The notes under the pieces were generated by a model. The model was not told where the DNA came from, made no database searches, and worked only from the letters and a program-made list of their open reading frames with translations. DNA of 64,000 bases from assembly GCA_030685235.1 (NCBI GenBank), contig MU839208.1, positions 1 to 64,000 on the forward strand. Direction: 5' to 3'. Shown one piece after another: positions 38,001 to 50,699 of this stretch; position 1 is the first letter of the stretch, and each line of letters opens with the position of its first letter. The position numbers were made by a program, and so were the translations under genes. The stretch comes from Copromyces sp. CBS 386.78 (Eukaryota > Ascomycota > Sordariomycetes > Sordariales > Sordariaceae).

Positions 38001-40578
38001 CCATTTTCCCAGCTTCCATCCTCGTGTCGCGCCTCATCACCACACGCACTGCATTTCCAGCCGCCTCCGTTTCTTGTGCGCCGACGATGCTGATACAAGA
38101 CCAGTACAACCAAGACATGCCATCACGGGGTCGTTTTACCACGCCGTCGACCAGACACGCATTTCCATGGCGCTGACGGACCTCGACTGATCTGGGGAAG
38201 CACCATCAGCCCTAATGATGACCAAGTCCAATGTTAGTGTCCACCATCTCAGCCACGAGCGCACTACCCGCTATTCTCGTCTTTCCATCTTCCCAGGCGC
38301 CTCAACGCTTACCAGGTGGCTTCGGCTTCTCGCCCGAATGTCCCAAGAACCGTCCCGTCCCATCCTCCTCGAGTCTGGAGTGAGCAACGGCGCAAGAGTG
38401 GCCAACGGAACGGCGCAGCAAGCATCCAACAGCCGCCGGCTATTGATCTGGATCCGGTGCTTCAACACCAACAACTTCAGTTATCAGTGATATCCCAACT
38501 TCAACTCCTGATTTGGAGGGCCAGGTTGGAATTCAGAGCATATTGGTTCGGCCTTGCTTCACTTCTCGATTGGTCCTGACTGTTCGTACAAAGGGCTGAC
38601 CGGATATTGCTTGTGCAGCTCGAGTTTATCTTTAGGATGCCGTGACCCGTCCCAGATCGCTGGCATACGTACGAACCCTGGCCGATTCGCAGACAATCAA
38701 CCTGTTCAAGAACCACTTGACCCTCTAGATATTACGCTAGTGCTCGGCCCGCTACCAGTATCCTCGTTCTGGAATTTGAGCAACAAGCCTAAGACGGACA
38801 AGTGTTACCATCAAGAACTCCAGAACCGTATTTGGTTATGGAAATGGGGGATTGGCCGTTCCACAAGAGTATTGATGACTCGCTGCCCGGTCTTGTCTTG
38901 CAACTCGACTGCTGGGCGGTGTATGTCGATACGATACAGTTCGAAAGCCTCTTATGCCATCTATCTCGTTGGAGATCTCTCAGCCCCCTTATATTTGGCC
39001 GGTCATGTGGACGAGCTTGTCCTCCATGGCCCCGGACTTGTCTTGAAGCCACCCGAACAACAACTCCTTCAGCGGCCATGGAAGGCCAAGACACTTCTCT
39101 TCTGCCCAGCTTACCCCGCTGCCTCGGGCTGGGATGTCTCTCTTCAATCCTCAATAGCGTATTGAAATTGATCTCTCTCCTGTCAATGGCGCAGCCCTGT
39201 GTTGCTGTTTAATTTGATTTTCATTCACTTGACCTACTCACCGTTGTGGCACGACATTGAATCAACTTGCTTGTGCCACTGGTCCGACCCGTCACTGCCA
39301 CGAGAAGAAAGAGGGAGCCAGACTGTTCAGGATACACGGGTCTCAATCCCCTCGACGCATCCCGTGCCCTCTCGCCTCCACGCGAGTTTGTCCGGTCTCA
39401 AGATAAAAGCCCCATTCTCGCGAGTTTGACTCTTGTGTGATGCCAACTCACATATCAGTCCTGCGATGAGACTCAACACTACCATCTCTGGCCCTATGAG
39501 CCAGACTCCTCGGACACTAGCAATTCCATCCAATACTTGTACTTCCCCATGATTTCCGAACGTGGGGGCCAGACGCGCCAGTTCATGCTGGTACTCGGTA
39601 CGGATGTCGGGTGGCTGCCCCGGATCACGTCAGGCGCATCTACCGTGCAACACCAAGGGTACTAATACACAGCATGGTACCGGTATATATACTTTGGTGA
39701 TCCGACCTAGCTCAAGGATGTTGCACCCTGAGCCAAAAGGCTGATGTAATCCGGGGGAATATGAGTGGGTTGGATCCCGCGCCAATGTGCTCCAAGCATG
39801 GCACCTCCGCGTCTCCCAGGAGTGTACATACTCATCTCATTTCCTCTCCACGGGGTGTGGCTGCTGTTGTGTAGCCAAATCTTTCTCGAGTCAACCTAAT
39901 TACGAAGAATACCCATTCGATACCCTCCGGATGGTTCGGTACTCTTCGAAAAAGTATGCCCAGGATCTCTCAGCTTCAGCCTCATTGGCGAATTACCGAT
40001 GGTGGGTAATGGCCGACAATCTATTCGTACCAACTTTCGGGGAATTATACACCCCTGGACTGATATTGAATTACCTATACCGTCTAAAGTAAGCTTTCAG
40101 GAACCAAGAGCGCCGGGAAAAGTGGAAGTAAACCCCAGCCGCCTTGGAAGACCGACACGGTCCGTTCCTTGGTGGCTCATTTCGTTTCAAGCTGCGAGTT
40201 GGGATATGCCATCTGACCTGAGTTTGTAAGATGTTTTCTATCCTCTCTGGGAGCACGTCTGTGGCACAGCGATGGTCAGAGCGCAAACTCGGTGAATAAG
40301 ACGACCCATGGTCTTTATGTCTGGGTAGGTAAGTTGAGGTTACTCTCCCTTCCCTCTGTTCTTCCACTCAGACCCTTGGACCAATTGGATTCCTTCCCCA
40401 GTTCCCTTTTTCAGTCTATATCGGGGAATGGAATTGGTCTGAGCCATCACGGGATGCCTTGCATATTGTCTTATCTGCTGTTCCGGTGGATCTATACTCA
40501 GGGCCGGTATCATCCAAGGTTGCAGAATGCCACTGGATTGCAAGATACTTTCCGTTGCTTAACGGTCGTTACATGCAC
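29800..40578. other. Gene-poor normal-composition DNA between the MITE and the Copia element
   Basis: All frames are short and overlap on both strands. At 37.97-38.01 kb there are long T tracts, and at 34906-34933 an ACCTG/ACCCG array. From about 38.2 to 40.3 kb several adjoining plus-strand frames look faintly protein-like, for example ISERGGQTRQFMLVLGTDVG near 39.55 kb, but they change frame repeatedly and match nothing I know, so they may be remains of an old gene. No RNA gene was recognised. Confidence 0.5.
34906..34933. repeat. ACCTG/ACCCG pentanucleotide array
   Basis: Three ACCTG units are followed by two ACCCG units and a partial one. They lie within a cluster of GTACC-type motifs. 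Confidence 0.85.
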
Positions 40579-40583
40579 CACTT

Positions 40584-40770
40584 TGTTGAAGCCATTCACA
40601 TATCTTGGCATTCTTGGCATTAGTAGATACGATCCACACATGGCTACCCTGTATATAAATCGGACTTAGTCCTCCTTTCTTCCTCTTTCTTGCTCTCTCT
40701 TCAATCAATCAAGACATTCACCACCACCTCCATCGTCTTACGTAATCACCTCCTTCGTTATAGTTCAATA
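40584..40770 (+). repeat. 5' LTR of the Copia element
   Basis: The LTR starts TGTTGAAGCC and ends GTTCAATA, a RIP form of TTCAACA. It has the same length as the 3' LTR. The roughly 16 differences between the two are all transitions, some mutated here (for example TAGTT against TGGTT near the end) and some in the partner, so RIP hit both copies independently. The tract TTCTTCCTCTTTCTTGCTCT is shared by both. Confidence 0.9.
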
Positions 40771-40784
40771 GGTTATAAGCCCGG
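40771..40784 (+). other. Copia primer-binding site, half-tRNA initiator-Met type
   Basis: GGTTATAAGCCCGG directly follows the LTR. It is one transition away from GGTTATGAGCCC, which is complementary to the anticodon stem-loop of fungal initiator tRNA-Met. Copia elements are known to prime from an internally cut initiator tRNA. The match was judged from memory of the tRNA sequence. Confidence 0.6.
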
Positions 40785-41009
40785 ACACGCTATACGTATT
40801 ATAATAAAAGAAAACAGCTAAATCTACAATCGTCACCTACCCCTACCTTTCCCTTTTCCCAAACCTTAAAATCCTTCCCATCTATTTATTATTCTTTTAT
40901 TACAATATTACAATTCGTATTATAAAAGACTTGCGCTTTTTACAAAGTACAAGTGCCACTGCTAATTGTAAATGTATATACTGCGTACGAACTATCCTAC
41001 GTACCCTAT

Positions 41010-41480
41010 TGAAATGGAGCAAAACCACACCAACAAAGGAACGGGGCCACACCACACAAACTTGCATGGCGAGGAGCAGATCCAGAGCTAATAATCTTAT
41101 CCGTAGAACTAAATAGAATTATCAAATCACAGCCATAAAACCACCAAAAAGAAAGACAAAAGGTAAAGCAGAACTTCACCTCTATACTTTTCTCAAAATA
41201 GCGAAGTACGGATCTAGAGGTCGGTATTAAAGAAGATAGAAGGTACTTCACGAATACAATTAAAAACTTTAAAAAAAAGAGTATTACAAAGATCTTAAAA
41301 ATATTAATATTCAATTTATTAATTTCTCTATTTACTTAATTATTTCTAATTTAAAAGGGAATACTATCCTTCTTATACTTTTCTATCTTTAACTCTATTT
41401 AGCCCTAAAGTAGATCCGCTCCTTAATATCCTAACTCTATAAATATCTCAACATTTATTCTAATAAAATACCCCAATTTA
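41010..41480 (-). repeat. LTR, left copy (471 bp)
   Basis: On the plus strand the LTR starts TGAAATGGAGCAAAACC and ends CCCCAATTTA. The first 100 bp are nearly unmutated, identical to the solo LTR over long runs, while its right half is strongly RIP-mutated. If the element is minus-oriented this is its 3' LTR. It carries a short accidental open frame crossing its left edge. Confidence 0.85.
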
Positions 41481-41489
41481 AATCTTCCC
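41481..41489 (-). other. Probable polypurine tract next to the left LTR
   Basis: Read on the minus strand the bases directly preceding the LTR are GGGAAGATT, continuing upstream as CCGAA. A purine run abutting the start of the 3' LTR is where second-strand synthesis begins, which supports minus orientation. A related sequence recurs at 45743-45786. Confidence 0.45.
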
Positions 41490-41530
41490 TTCGGAAATAA
41501 TAAAAATATACCAAACTACTTCCGCATTAC
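41483..41530. repeat. Direct repeat, copy 1, bounding an extra segment
   Basis: TCTTCCCTTCG followed by an A-rich spacer, ATACCAA and ACTACTTCCG matches 45743-45788 (TCTTCCCTTCG, ATACCAATCG, ACTACTTTCG) with small gaps and RIP-type changes. Copy 2 contains the inverted pair CGAAAGTAG/CTACTTTCG. The two copies bracket the 4.2-kb segment that holds the first plus-strand reading frame. Confidence 0.5.
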
Positions 41531-42599
41531 AAATTCAAATATTTAATAAAGGAAAAAACAAAGTATACTCTTCAAAATAGTAAGTAGTAATTTATACCTT
41601 ATATAAAAGTAAAAAGTCCTAAACAAATAATAATTAATAAGTAATTTCATACTCCGTTTATTACTTACGCGCCCCCTTTACTTCCTTCGCTTACTCCTTC
41701 TTCCGTAGCTACCTTATACCCCTTCTCTTTCAATTAAAGATTTCCTATAATTTAAATATATTAATTATAGAAGGTAGAAATATACCCTAAACTATATTTC
41801 TCGTAAGTATCGGTATATATTTATATTCAATAATAATAATTCGCCTACTAATTCCTTTTATATCCTTTAAGCTTTTATCTACCAATTTCTTCGTAAGTAA
41901 AATAAAGTAATTAATAATAAATCAATCTCTAAACCCTAATATATTTAATTTCTCTTCGTCTTTTATACGCTTAGTGACTTTTTAATTCTTTTCAGGTACT
42001 TTTAGGGTATTAATTAATAATCTTTATAATTTAAATATTTTAAAAATAGCCGCTAATATTTTTAATGTACTAGTAAAGAGGGGATCCGCTTCTTTATTTT
42101 TATTAGAAATAAAATTATTACGAATTATAAAATTTAAAAGTTCTCCCTATCCTTAATTAAATAAATTATAAAAAGCGTTTTATTCTCCTTATTCTTCTTT
42201 TAAAATTTTGAACTTTCTAATTCTTCTAAGTATTTTAGGATTATAAAAGGATTTATTCTATATTATATTTAATTAAACGAACTTTCTATAATATATTTAA
42301 GAATATTAATAAATATTGTTCTTTTCTTTTAATCCTATTCACTTTATTATCGATTATATTTAAACTATTTGAGTATAATTATATACAACCTTTATTTATT
42401 ATTAAACTATTATACTTTTTAATTATAAAAAATTATTTAACTAAGTCCAAAATTACTAATATTATTTTATTTCCTATATAATTAGTATTAAAATACTATT
42501 TTAATTTAAATAAAAATCCTTCCTCTTTATTTTAATAAAGAATATCCTTACTACCTTTAGGATTTAAAGACTACAAGTCTACGTTAATTACTAAATAAA

Positions 42600-45568
42600 A
42601 ATTTTTATATTTAATTATTGCCGTCGATCGCTTAAATTAACCCTTCTTTTATTCTTATTATAAATATTATAATAGGAGGCTATAAAAATTTCGCAAATAG
42701 AATAGATTAATTCTATCCGTTCTTTATTAAATACCGAATCGTAATAATATTATATTATTACCGCCTAATTATAAATTGCGAGGACGGAATATTAATTATA
42801 ATAAATAAATAAATATTAAAACTAAGTAGCTTTAAAGAAAATTATAATCTCCTCCCCTACGTTTTAAAATTATAAAATTTTTAATATAAAGATTTCTATA
42901 TTAAAAAGAACGTATATTCTATCCCCAAACTTTTTTAATATTTATATAATACATCTAGTAATAGAAAACCTATCGAAATAATTATAAATATTTACGTAGT
43001 ACTAAAGGTTAGTTATTCCGAAAGTTAAATTCTTTTATAGAATTTTATTTAATTAAGCGAATTTAACCTACTAATTTACTAGTAAGTAGAAATCTTCTCC
43101 GAACGCCCGAATAAAAATACTTTTATCATTATTATTATCGCCCTAAATTTCGTAAAATATAAATTTTATAATATTTAATTTCCTATTTTTCGTATATTTA
43201 AAGAAATATTAATTAGTAACGCAATTAAAATCTCTAGCCGGCTTAGGTTTTAATAAGCAAACTTACCCTAATCGAATAAAAATCTCCTTATAAATTTCGG
43301 CTTTAGTACCCTATTATTCGAATAATATTTAAATAGTTTTAAATAATTTATTTATATTAATTATTATATTTATTTTTAATTAAAAAAAGATTTTAAATCG
43401 CATTATATCCTTTCTTAATTAAATAAATAAATTATTATTATTAAAGGAAAAAAGAAAAACCTTATCGTAAAAAGGGCAAATCTACTTTTAAGGAAGCTTA
43501 GAAGAAAATGCCTAAATATAAATTAATACTAATTATTATCCGTCTAAATATTAATTAAATATTGTCCTAATAATATAATACTTTAATTATTATTTATTAA
43601 TTCCTATAAATACTTACCTATTCTCCTATCCCCTTATTTTACAAACTTCTATCGTATTCCTATACCAATTACCTAACTAATGCCCAAATTACTAATTATA
43701 CCGCCTATATTTAAAAATATTATTATTTTTACTTTTTAACCGCTAATAAATCTCCTCCTCTTATCTTTTTTCTTTTTTATACATTCTTTTTTTTCTTAAC
43801 TACCAATATCCATCTCACTTCTTTAACCACTTATAATCCAACCGTCCACTATATCCAAAAACAATTCTCTTACTTCAATAAATCCTATTTAGGAAGCGAT
43901 ATAATAACTAAATCTTCTTCTAAAACGTATTAGTACAAATCTCTAAATAACTCCCAATATCCCAAATTTAATCCTCTTAATTAAAAAGAGATTCGCCCCT
44001 CCTATATATAGGGACCTTACGCCCGTATATCCCCTTATTACTAAAAACAATCCTAAATATATTAATAAAAAGTTTAATAAAAAGAAGCAATTCCTTTCCA
44101 AAATTTATATTAACCTTTTTATAAACCCTATTATACTTAATAATTTTTAAAGTATAGAGGGTTATACGTTTAATAAAATCTTTATATATAAAATACAAAT
44201 TTTTACTATTATCTAACCCAAACTTATAAGCTAACTATATTTAAAGTAAATACTACCTTTAAACCTTACTACCTTTAAAAAACTTATTAATACTTTTCAA
44301 TTAGCTAAAGAATATTGTTGTATTTTCCTTTCGTTAATTACAAATGAAGGTAAAATTTCTTTCTAATATATATTTATTAAGAAAAAAGGAATTTAATTAT
44401 ATAGTCTTTATATTATATCCCTTATAAAAAAGAAGGAGCATATCCTAAGTCTTTTAATTTAAAACTTTAATCTTCCGTATAAATCCGCTCGTTCCTATCT
44501 TCTTTAATAATTTTTTATTAATTACCTTTATTTCTAAAAACTGCTACCTATATCCTTTCTATATTTCCCAATTCTAAAAGACCTTTATTTTTATTTTTAT
44601 AACGGAAGGGAAATAAAAAACCCTAAAGATTTAAACCCCCTTTCTAAATTATATATCCATACTAACTAATATTAAAGAGGGGATTTACAAGAATTATACC
44701 TAATTCGGTAAAAGAGCCGACTAGTATAATTCTTCTATTAAAAACCTCTAAGACCTCGAATTTCTTACTTAGAAAAACCCTAACTTTATTCGCTTATATC
44801 GTATTATAGCTAATAATCGCGGCTAAAAGGGTAATTTCCTAACTATTAAAGGTATTAAATAAAAAGATTAAACTAAAGTTAAAGTACGGATCCTTTATAA
44901 AATTCACTATTAGGCCGACTATATTATATTCGAATATTACTAGCTAGGCTTAAAAAATAGTAATCGTACTATTCGTAGCAACTATAAATCGGAAAAGAAT
45001 AAAGAAGAATTTCTATCCTTTTAGTAGAACGATAGCGATAATAATAATAAACCCTCTAATAGAAATCTAAATAGTAATATCGAAATAAGAAATAACGAAG
45101 AAGAATCTAATAAAAATTTCAACGAAGATAAAAATAATAATAAATATTTTTCCGAAGACTTTAATAAAGCCGAAGATAAAGATAAGGATATCCTTTCCCT
45201 TATAAATAAAAATTCCCGCGAAAACTTTATTCGTATCGAAAATAATAATAATATAATAATATAATAAGCTATACAAACGGCGAAGGATATAGAAAGAATT
45301 ATATTACTAAGAAAACGTTTAGAGAATACGAAAAACGCCTCTAAGAAGGTTATTAAAAGGAAGGAAATTAATAAAGAGGAAACCCCTTCTATTAATAATA
45401 ATAATTTTAATAAGGGTATTAATAGTAATAATAATAATAGTAGTATAAAGGTAGAACTAGCTAAAACGAAGGTGAAAACCGTAAAAATAAAAAAGCCTGT
45501 TACTTCTAGGCTACGCCTTAAAAAGATCGTTAAATATAAGGGGAGTAACGAAAATCCCCTCTACTAAT
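42600..45568 (+). pseudogene. Unidentified plus-strand reading frame(s), Gln/Tyr-rich then charged C-terminus
   Basis: Read through TAA/TAG, frame 2 is continuous from about 42.6 to 44.3 kb and is rich in Gln, Tyr, Asn and Arg (for example QGPYARISPYYQKQ near 44.02 kb). Frame 1 takes over by about 44.6 kb and gives a charged end: NNEEESNKNFNED, then KVELAKTKVKTVKIKKPVTS, and a stop at 45566-45568. Nearly all interrupting stops could be former Gln or Trp codons, as RIP produces, and stops are much rarer than expected at this AT content. It runs antisense to the Gypsy pol region beside it. I recognise no domain. The frame change may be an indel or two separate genes, and overlapping open frames are possible by chance. 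Confidence 0.4.
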
Positions 45569-45742
45569 AGTTGTAAGAGCGTTGAAGTCTAAGTACTAAA
45601 GGAATTAAGTATTTCCTATATATAAATAAAAGAATAATAAAAGAAAAAATCGCGAAAATTTTTTATAATAATAAAATAAGAATCTTCCCTTAATACTTTC
45701 TTTCTTTAGTACGGATCTACACCCAACTACTTGGTGTTTTGG

Positions 45743-45788
45743 TCTTCCCTTCGAAAGTAGGCAAATACCAATCGACTACTTTCGTAAT
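45743..45788. repeat. Direct repeat, copy 2, bounding an extra segment
   Basis: This is the partner of 41483-41530. The pair CGAAAGTAG...CTACTTTCG around a 15-base spacer could form a hairpin. It is GC-richer than its surroundings and lies between the plus-strand frame ending at 45568 and the integrase end of pol. Confidence 0.5.
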
Positions 45789-46099
45789 AACAAACCCAAA
45801 CTATAATAATAACAAGAAGGAAAAAGAAAATACAAAAGGGAAAAGGGCAATATAATATATAATAGGAATACTAGTATCTTAGTCATTTAGTCTAAATTTA
45901 TTCCTATTTAAAAATATAATTCCCTTTAATAAAGAATAAGTTAGGAATTTTATATTACAGAATTAACAGGAACTTCCTTTAGTCAATTAATATACAAGTA
46001 AAATAAAAATAAAAGAAAAATAAAAAGAGTAATAGAAATAAATAATAAAATAAATAAAAGATAAAAGAAAAGAAATCCGTCTATAAACGAAGTACGGAT

Positions 46100-49000
46100 T
46101 AATATAACTAATAATTAATCTTCTATCGAAACCCATTCTCCTAGTAGCCTCCCCCTAGGTATTATAACCTTAATTTTTAACTTCCTAAAATTACGTTTTA
46201 TTTTATCTTTAAAGGTAATACTCTGTATCCTCCTCTTCTCCTTTTTCTCGACCTCCTAAAGTACAGATTCCTCCTATAATATTCGCCCTAATATCTCCTC
46301 TATAATTAATTTATTATCCTCTAAATTAAATTCCCTTATATCTTCTATAGGGCTAATCTACTCCCTTTTAAATCCCAAATTCGGTTCTACAATATTTAAT
46401 ATTATTCTATCCTTAGGTATAAATTTCTTAATCCTCTTAACGTTTATAAGTTTATTAAGCAATATTTTATCGAAAGTACTAATATAGTATATATTTCCCG
46501 AAGCGGAGATTTAATATATATAATAAGGTCCCTACTAATGATAAAACAATTTTTATATAGAATTTATATTAATCCTACGAATATTATTATACTTTAAAAC
46601 CAAATCGTTAACTTCGATTTAAACGTTTTAAAGTCGTATTATTCGCTAGTCCTACTTATTATAATAATTAGCTACTACTTCCTTTATTATAGCGATTTTT
46701 TCTATTGCCTAAGCAAATTTATATTTAATATCCTTATATATTTTAACGATTATATAAATTAGTTCCTCTCTAGTTATTTACCTATTATTATTTTTTTAAT
46801 TAGTAACCTACTAAAATAGTAAGTTAAATTCGATAGGGGAAATAGGGTTATAACTGTATATAAATTAAAAAGGTATATATCCGTAATTTCCTTTAATAAT
46901 TATATAATTGGTAAAAAGGATATAAAGGAAATATTTTTTCTAATCGGTATTTTTACTATCGGTTATTTTTACTAGTAAAGAGGCGATCGTTATATACCCC
47001 TATTCGTTTATACTATTAGCCTTACAATTATAAAGCGTAATATATTCTTTAAAGATCCTAAATTAGAGTAAATATTTTATTATAACCTTTTAGAATTCTA
47101 AACTACTATTTACTAAAATTATAAAAAAATATCCCTACTTTAAGAATAATTATTTAAAGAACGCCTTTACTTTCGTAAATATAGTATTAAGAAGAAGGGT
47201 TATTTTAATATAGCCCGTAAAGTCGTTTCGGGCTTTTAAAAGGGGAACTTTCTTATTATTTAGTCTTAGAAAGTATTAAATATTTAGCGTTTATTTCCTA
47301 AAGGGATAGGAATTAGGGTAAGATTAGTAATAGCTGTCCTTAAAACGTTTCGGGCTAAATATTTAATATTAAGGGTAGGAGCGGATTATTTCTTCAATTT
47401 AGGTATATATACCCTTCTAATAATAGTATTTAATAATATATTAATATATTCTTTTATAGCTTTAGTAACTTACTTCGTTGTAATAGCGAGTTATAATTTA
47501 TTAGCGCTCCTTTAGGTTATTAATAAGTTACTAGGGAACTTATATTAAAATAGTTAATTATAACTAAAGAATGCTATTTTAAATTATAAATTTAAAGGCG
47601 TTACTACGGAATTAGTATTTTGCAATTATACTTTTTAAACGTATAGGCATTTTAAAGGTTATTAAATATTTGGCGATCTCCTCCGATTATTCTGACCAAT
47701 TTCCCTTTAAAATTAGTTTATTAGGTTTATCGGCTTAATTAGAATAAATTTACGTATTAATAAAATCGTTAATATCCTCCTTATACTCTTTTTTATATAG
47801 ATTAAAAGGCTTTAATAGCTTGTAAAATAGACTATTAACTACTATATTCTTAGAATTAAGGATATATTTAATTTTAAAGTTAAAAAGTTTAATCTAAGCG
47901 ATCTACTATATTAATAATATTCTAAGGATATTACTAATAGTATTATTTAATTAATAAATTAAAATTATAGCGTTAGTTTCAATAACGAAATAAATATTAA
48001 ATAATTGCCTTCTCAATTGTTTCAAAGCGTAAAGAAGACCCCGAAGCTCCCTTTTTATAGTATTATAGCGTTTTTTCATATTAGATTAGATCCTACTTTT
48101 AAAGCGGTATAAATATTTTTTTCCGTCGGGGCCGATCTACTCTAGGATTACTCCCTAACCTTCTAATAATACGTCTACTATAAAGTAGATTATTTTATAA
48201 CGGTCATTATCGTAAATTAATATAGTAAAGATTAGTGCTATAGTAATTAAATATTGAAGATACTCTATTACGAATTATTTATTTTCGGTTTACTACTATT
48301 CGACACCCTTCTTTATTAACGTATAAAGGGGGATTATAATAATACTGAAACCTTTAATCTAAATCTTATAATACTTTATAATATTTAGAAAGGAGCGGAC
48401 CTCCTCTATACCCTTTCTTTTCTTATTGGGATCCTCTTTATAGTAAGTCTATTTATTAATTTTAATAACCTTATCCTTATTTAATACTCTCCCTTTAAAT
48501 ATATATAAGTATTTAATTAATATTACTTCCCTTTAATACTATTATAATTTGGCCGTTATAATTATTCCTCTAATTAATTTAACGTTAAAAAGTACTTTAT
48601 CGATATTTATAAAATATTCTAATACGTATCTCCTAATTCCCTTAGTACCGATCTACTCCTTATTATAATTTAACCGAAGTCCTTTAATATAGATATCGTT
48701 GAAGTATAGCTAGTAAATATTAAGGATTAAATTATGGAGTATTCGAATTATAATTCTTATAAATTGTATAATAAAATTAGTACCTCCTTACGGTAGAATA
48801 ATTATTTGAAATAGGTTAAAAAGGGTTATAAAAGTAATAATATTACAATTAGCTTCGTCGAAGGGGATCTAATTATATTTAAAAAAGAGGTCTAATAAGG
48901 ACATTATTTTATAATTTTTAAAGGCTTTATTAAATTCCTTATAACCTAATAGTAGGTTAATATTTTTTAGTATTACCTTATTAATCTTTTAAGTATTGTT

Positions 49001-50450
49001 AATTAAGTATAAATTTTTATCCTTCTTTATAATTAGAAATTAATTATTATAATACGCTATATAGCTTTCCTCCAAAATCCCTTTCTTAATCCTATTTTTT
49101 AATAAATTATATACTTTAGTATAGAGAGCCTTTAGTATTAGAATAAATTTTAATTACTAGGTAGAATAAAGGATAATATAAATTTATTAAAGGGGGATAA
49201 TATTAGGATATAATTTACTATACTCTATAAAATCCTAAACTAAAATTTACTCCTTATTATAAAGGATATAAGTAAAAAGTTTAATTTCTCTTTTGTTAAA
49301 AGTATCTTAAACCTTCTTAAATATAGCCTAAAATCGCTCCTTTATTAGCTTTAACTTACGGATTAACTCTATAAACTTTAAAATAATATATTAATCCTAT
49401 TCTAAACTAAAATTTTTAAATAAATTAATAATCCGCTCCTTTACCGCTTCTAACCTCTTTATCTTCTAATTTAAATCTCTATCTAATTTTAAACTATTAA
49501 AAACTATATTATCAATTAAATTAACCTTTTAATTTACCCGCTTATATATTATATAAATCTATATTATTACTTCTAATCTTCCTTTAAAAAACCCCTCCCT
49601 ATAAATACTAACCTCCTTTAATAATTTTACTAAAGTCTTCCTTATATGCTAACGAATCTACTTAAAAATTTGTACCTCTTCTTTATTATCTCTTATAATC
49701 CTTCCTTAAACTTCCTATAATTCTTTATATTTATCCTTCTCCGTCTATAAAAAATCTAATAATTAATCGGTTACCGTATTTAATAACGGTACAATCCGCT
49801 TATTATCTTCTTTAAATTCTATTTACTTAAATAGTTTAACTACCTCTCCTCCTTATATCCTCGAATCTTCCCTTTCTTTATAAATATTTAAAAATACAAT
49901 TATAATAAAAGAATTAAACCCGCTATTGGTCCTCCTTTAAAATTTCTAAATTAGTAACTAGTATAATATAGATTACTACCCCTTTAAAAATTATAATTAT
50001 ATAATTCTTTCCTCCCTTATTATAAATTATATAAACGTTAATATCCTAGAAAAATAGCAATTCCAAAATAATATTATAATTAAATAAAGCTTGCTCGGTA
50101 ATAAAAAAATAAACCTCCCTTCCCTTATCGAATGAATAAACCTTCTCGCACATTTTACTAAGAAATCCCCTCTTACTTCTATTACTATTAATATTAGCAA
50201 TCTAAATAGAAACGCTTTAAAAACCTAAACTATTAATTAATACCTTATTAATAATATTATACTCAACCTCTATATTTAGAAAAACTACGACCTTCTTACT
50301 TCCTTTATATTTAATAAAAATATAAAGCGTAAATAAAAGAATAAAACGGGTTATATTTCTTCTAAATAAAGAAGATTTATTAATGAACTTTATATAATTA
50401 ATTCCTAATATTAAAATATTATAAAATAAAATAACTTAAATAAGAGCAAA
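46100..50450 (-). pseudogene. RIP-destroyed Gypsy pol: protease, reverse transcriptase, integrase
   Basis: Minus-strand reading through stops gives, in order, a protease (about 50.31-50.03 kb: FLNIEVEYNIINKVLINSLG, later ELLFFQDINVYIIY), then reverse transcriptase (about 49.0-48.5 kb: DIRSPSTKLIVIL, FNDIYIKGL, KGIRRYVLEY, NIDKVLFNV), then an integrase-type region (about 47.7-47.2 kb). These follow fungal Gypsy consensus: DTGAEYN.IS, ILG.PF, FLDDI.VKGP, PGIRRYVLEH and LDKVL. The protease Asp-Thr-Gly-Ala has become Asn-Ile-Glu-Val by transitions only. An intact polyprotein would copy and integrate the element. The gag that should precede it on this strand was not identified. Confidence 0.7.
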
Positions 50451-50699
50451 TCCGCTCCTCTTCTAATTATTAAAATTCTACTATTCGAATATAGAAAAAA
50501 TATTTTCGCTAAAATTAAACCGTCCGAATAATAAATTTCCTCCTCGCTTAATAATTTCTATAAAATTAATTAATAATATCTTTATAAAATCCTATTTATT
50601 AACGGACATACTATTAATTTAAATTCCTATTAATATAATAAAAATAAATTTATTAGCTTTAAAACTATTATCGGAGGTAATATTACTATAATATTTAAA

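Noticed and set aside
37970..38005. Long T tracts inside an open frame
   Set aside because: Homopolymer runs giving a Phe run are more likely an untranslated or promoter tract than a membrane protein.
38200..40300. Possible decayed protein gene
   Set aside because: Segments look faintly protein-like but the frame shifts repeatedly, no family is recognised, and no introns restore continuity.
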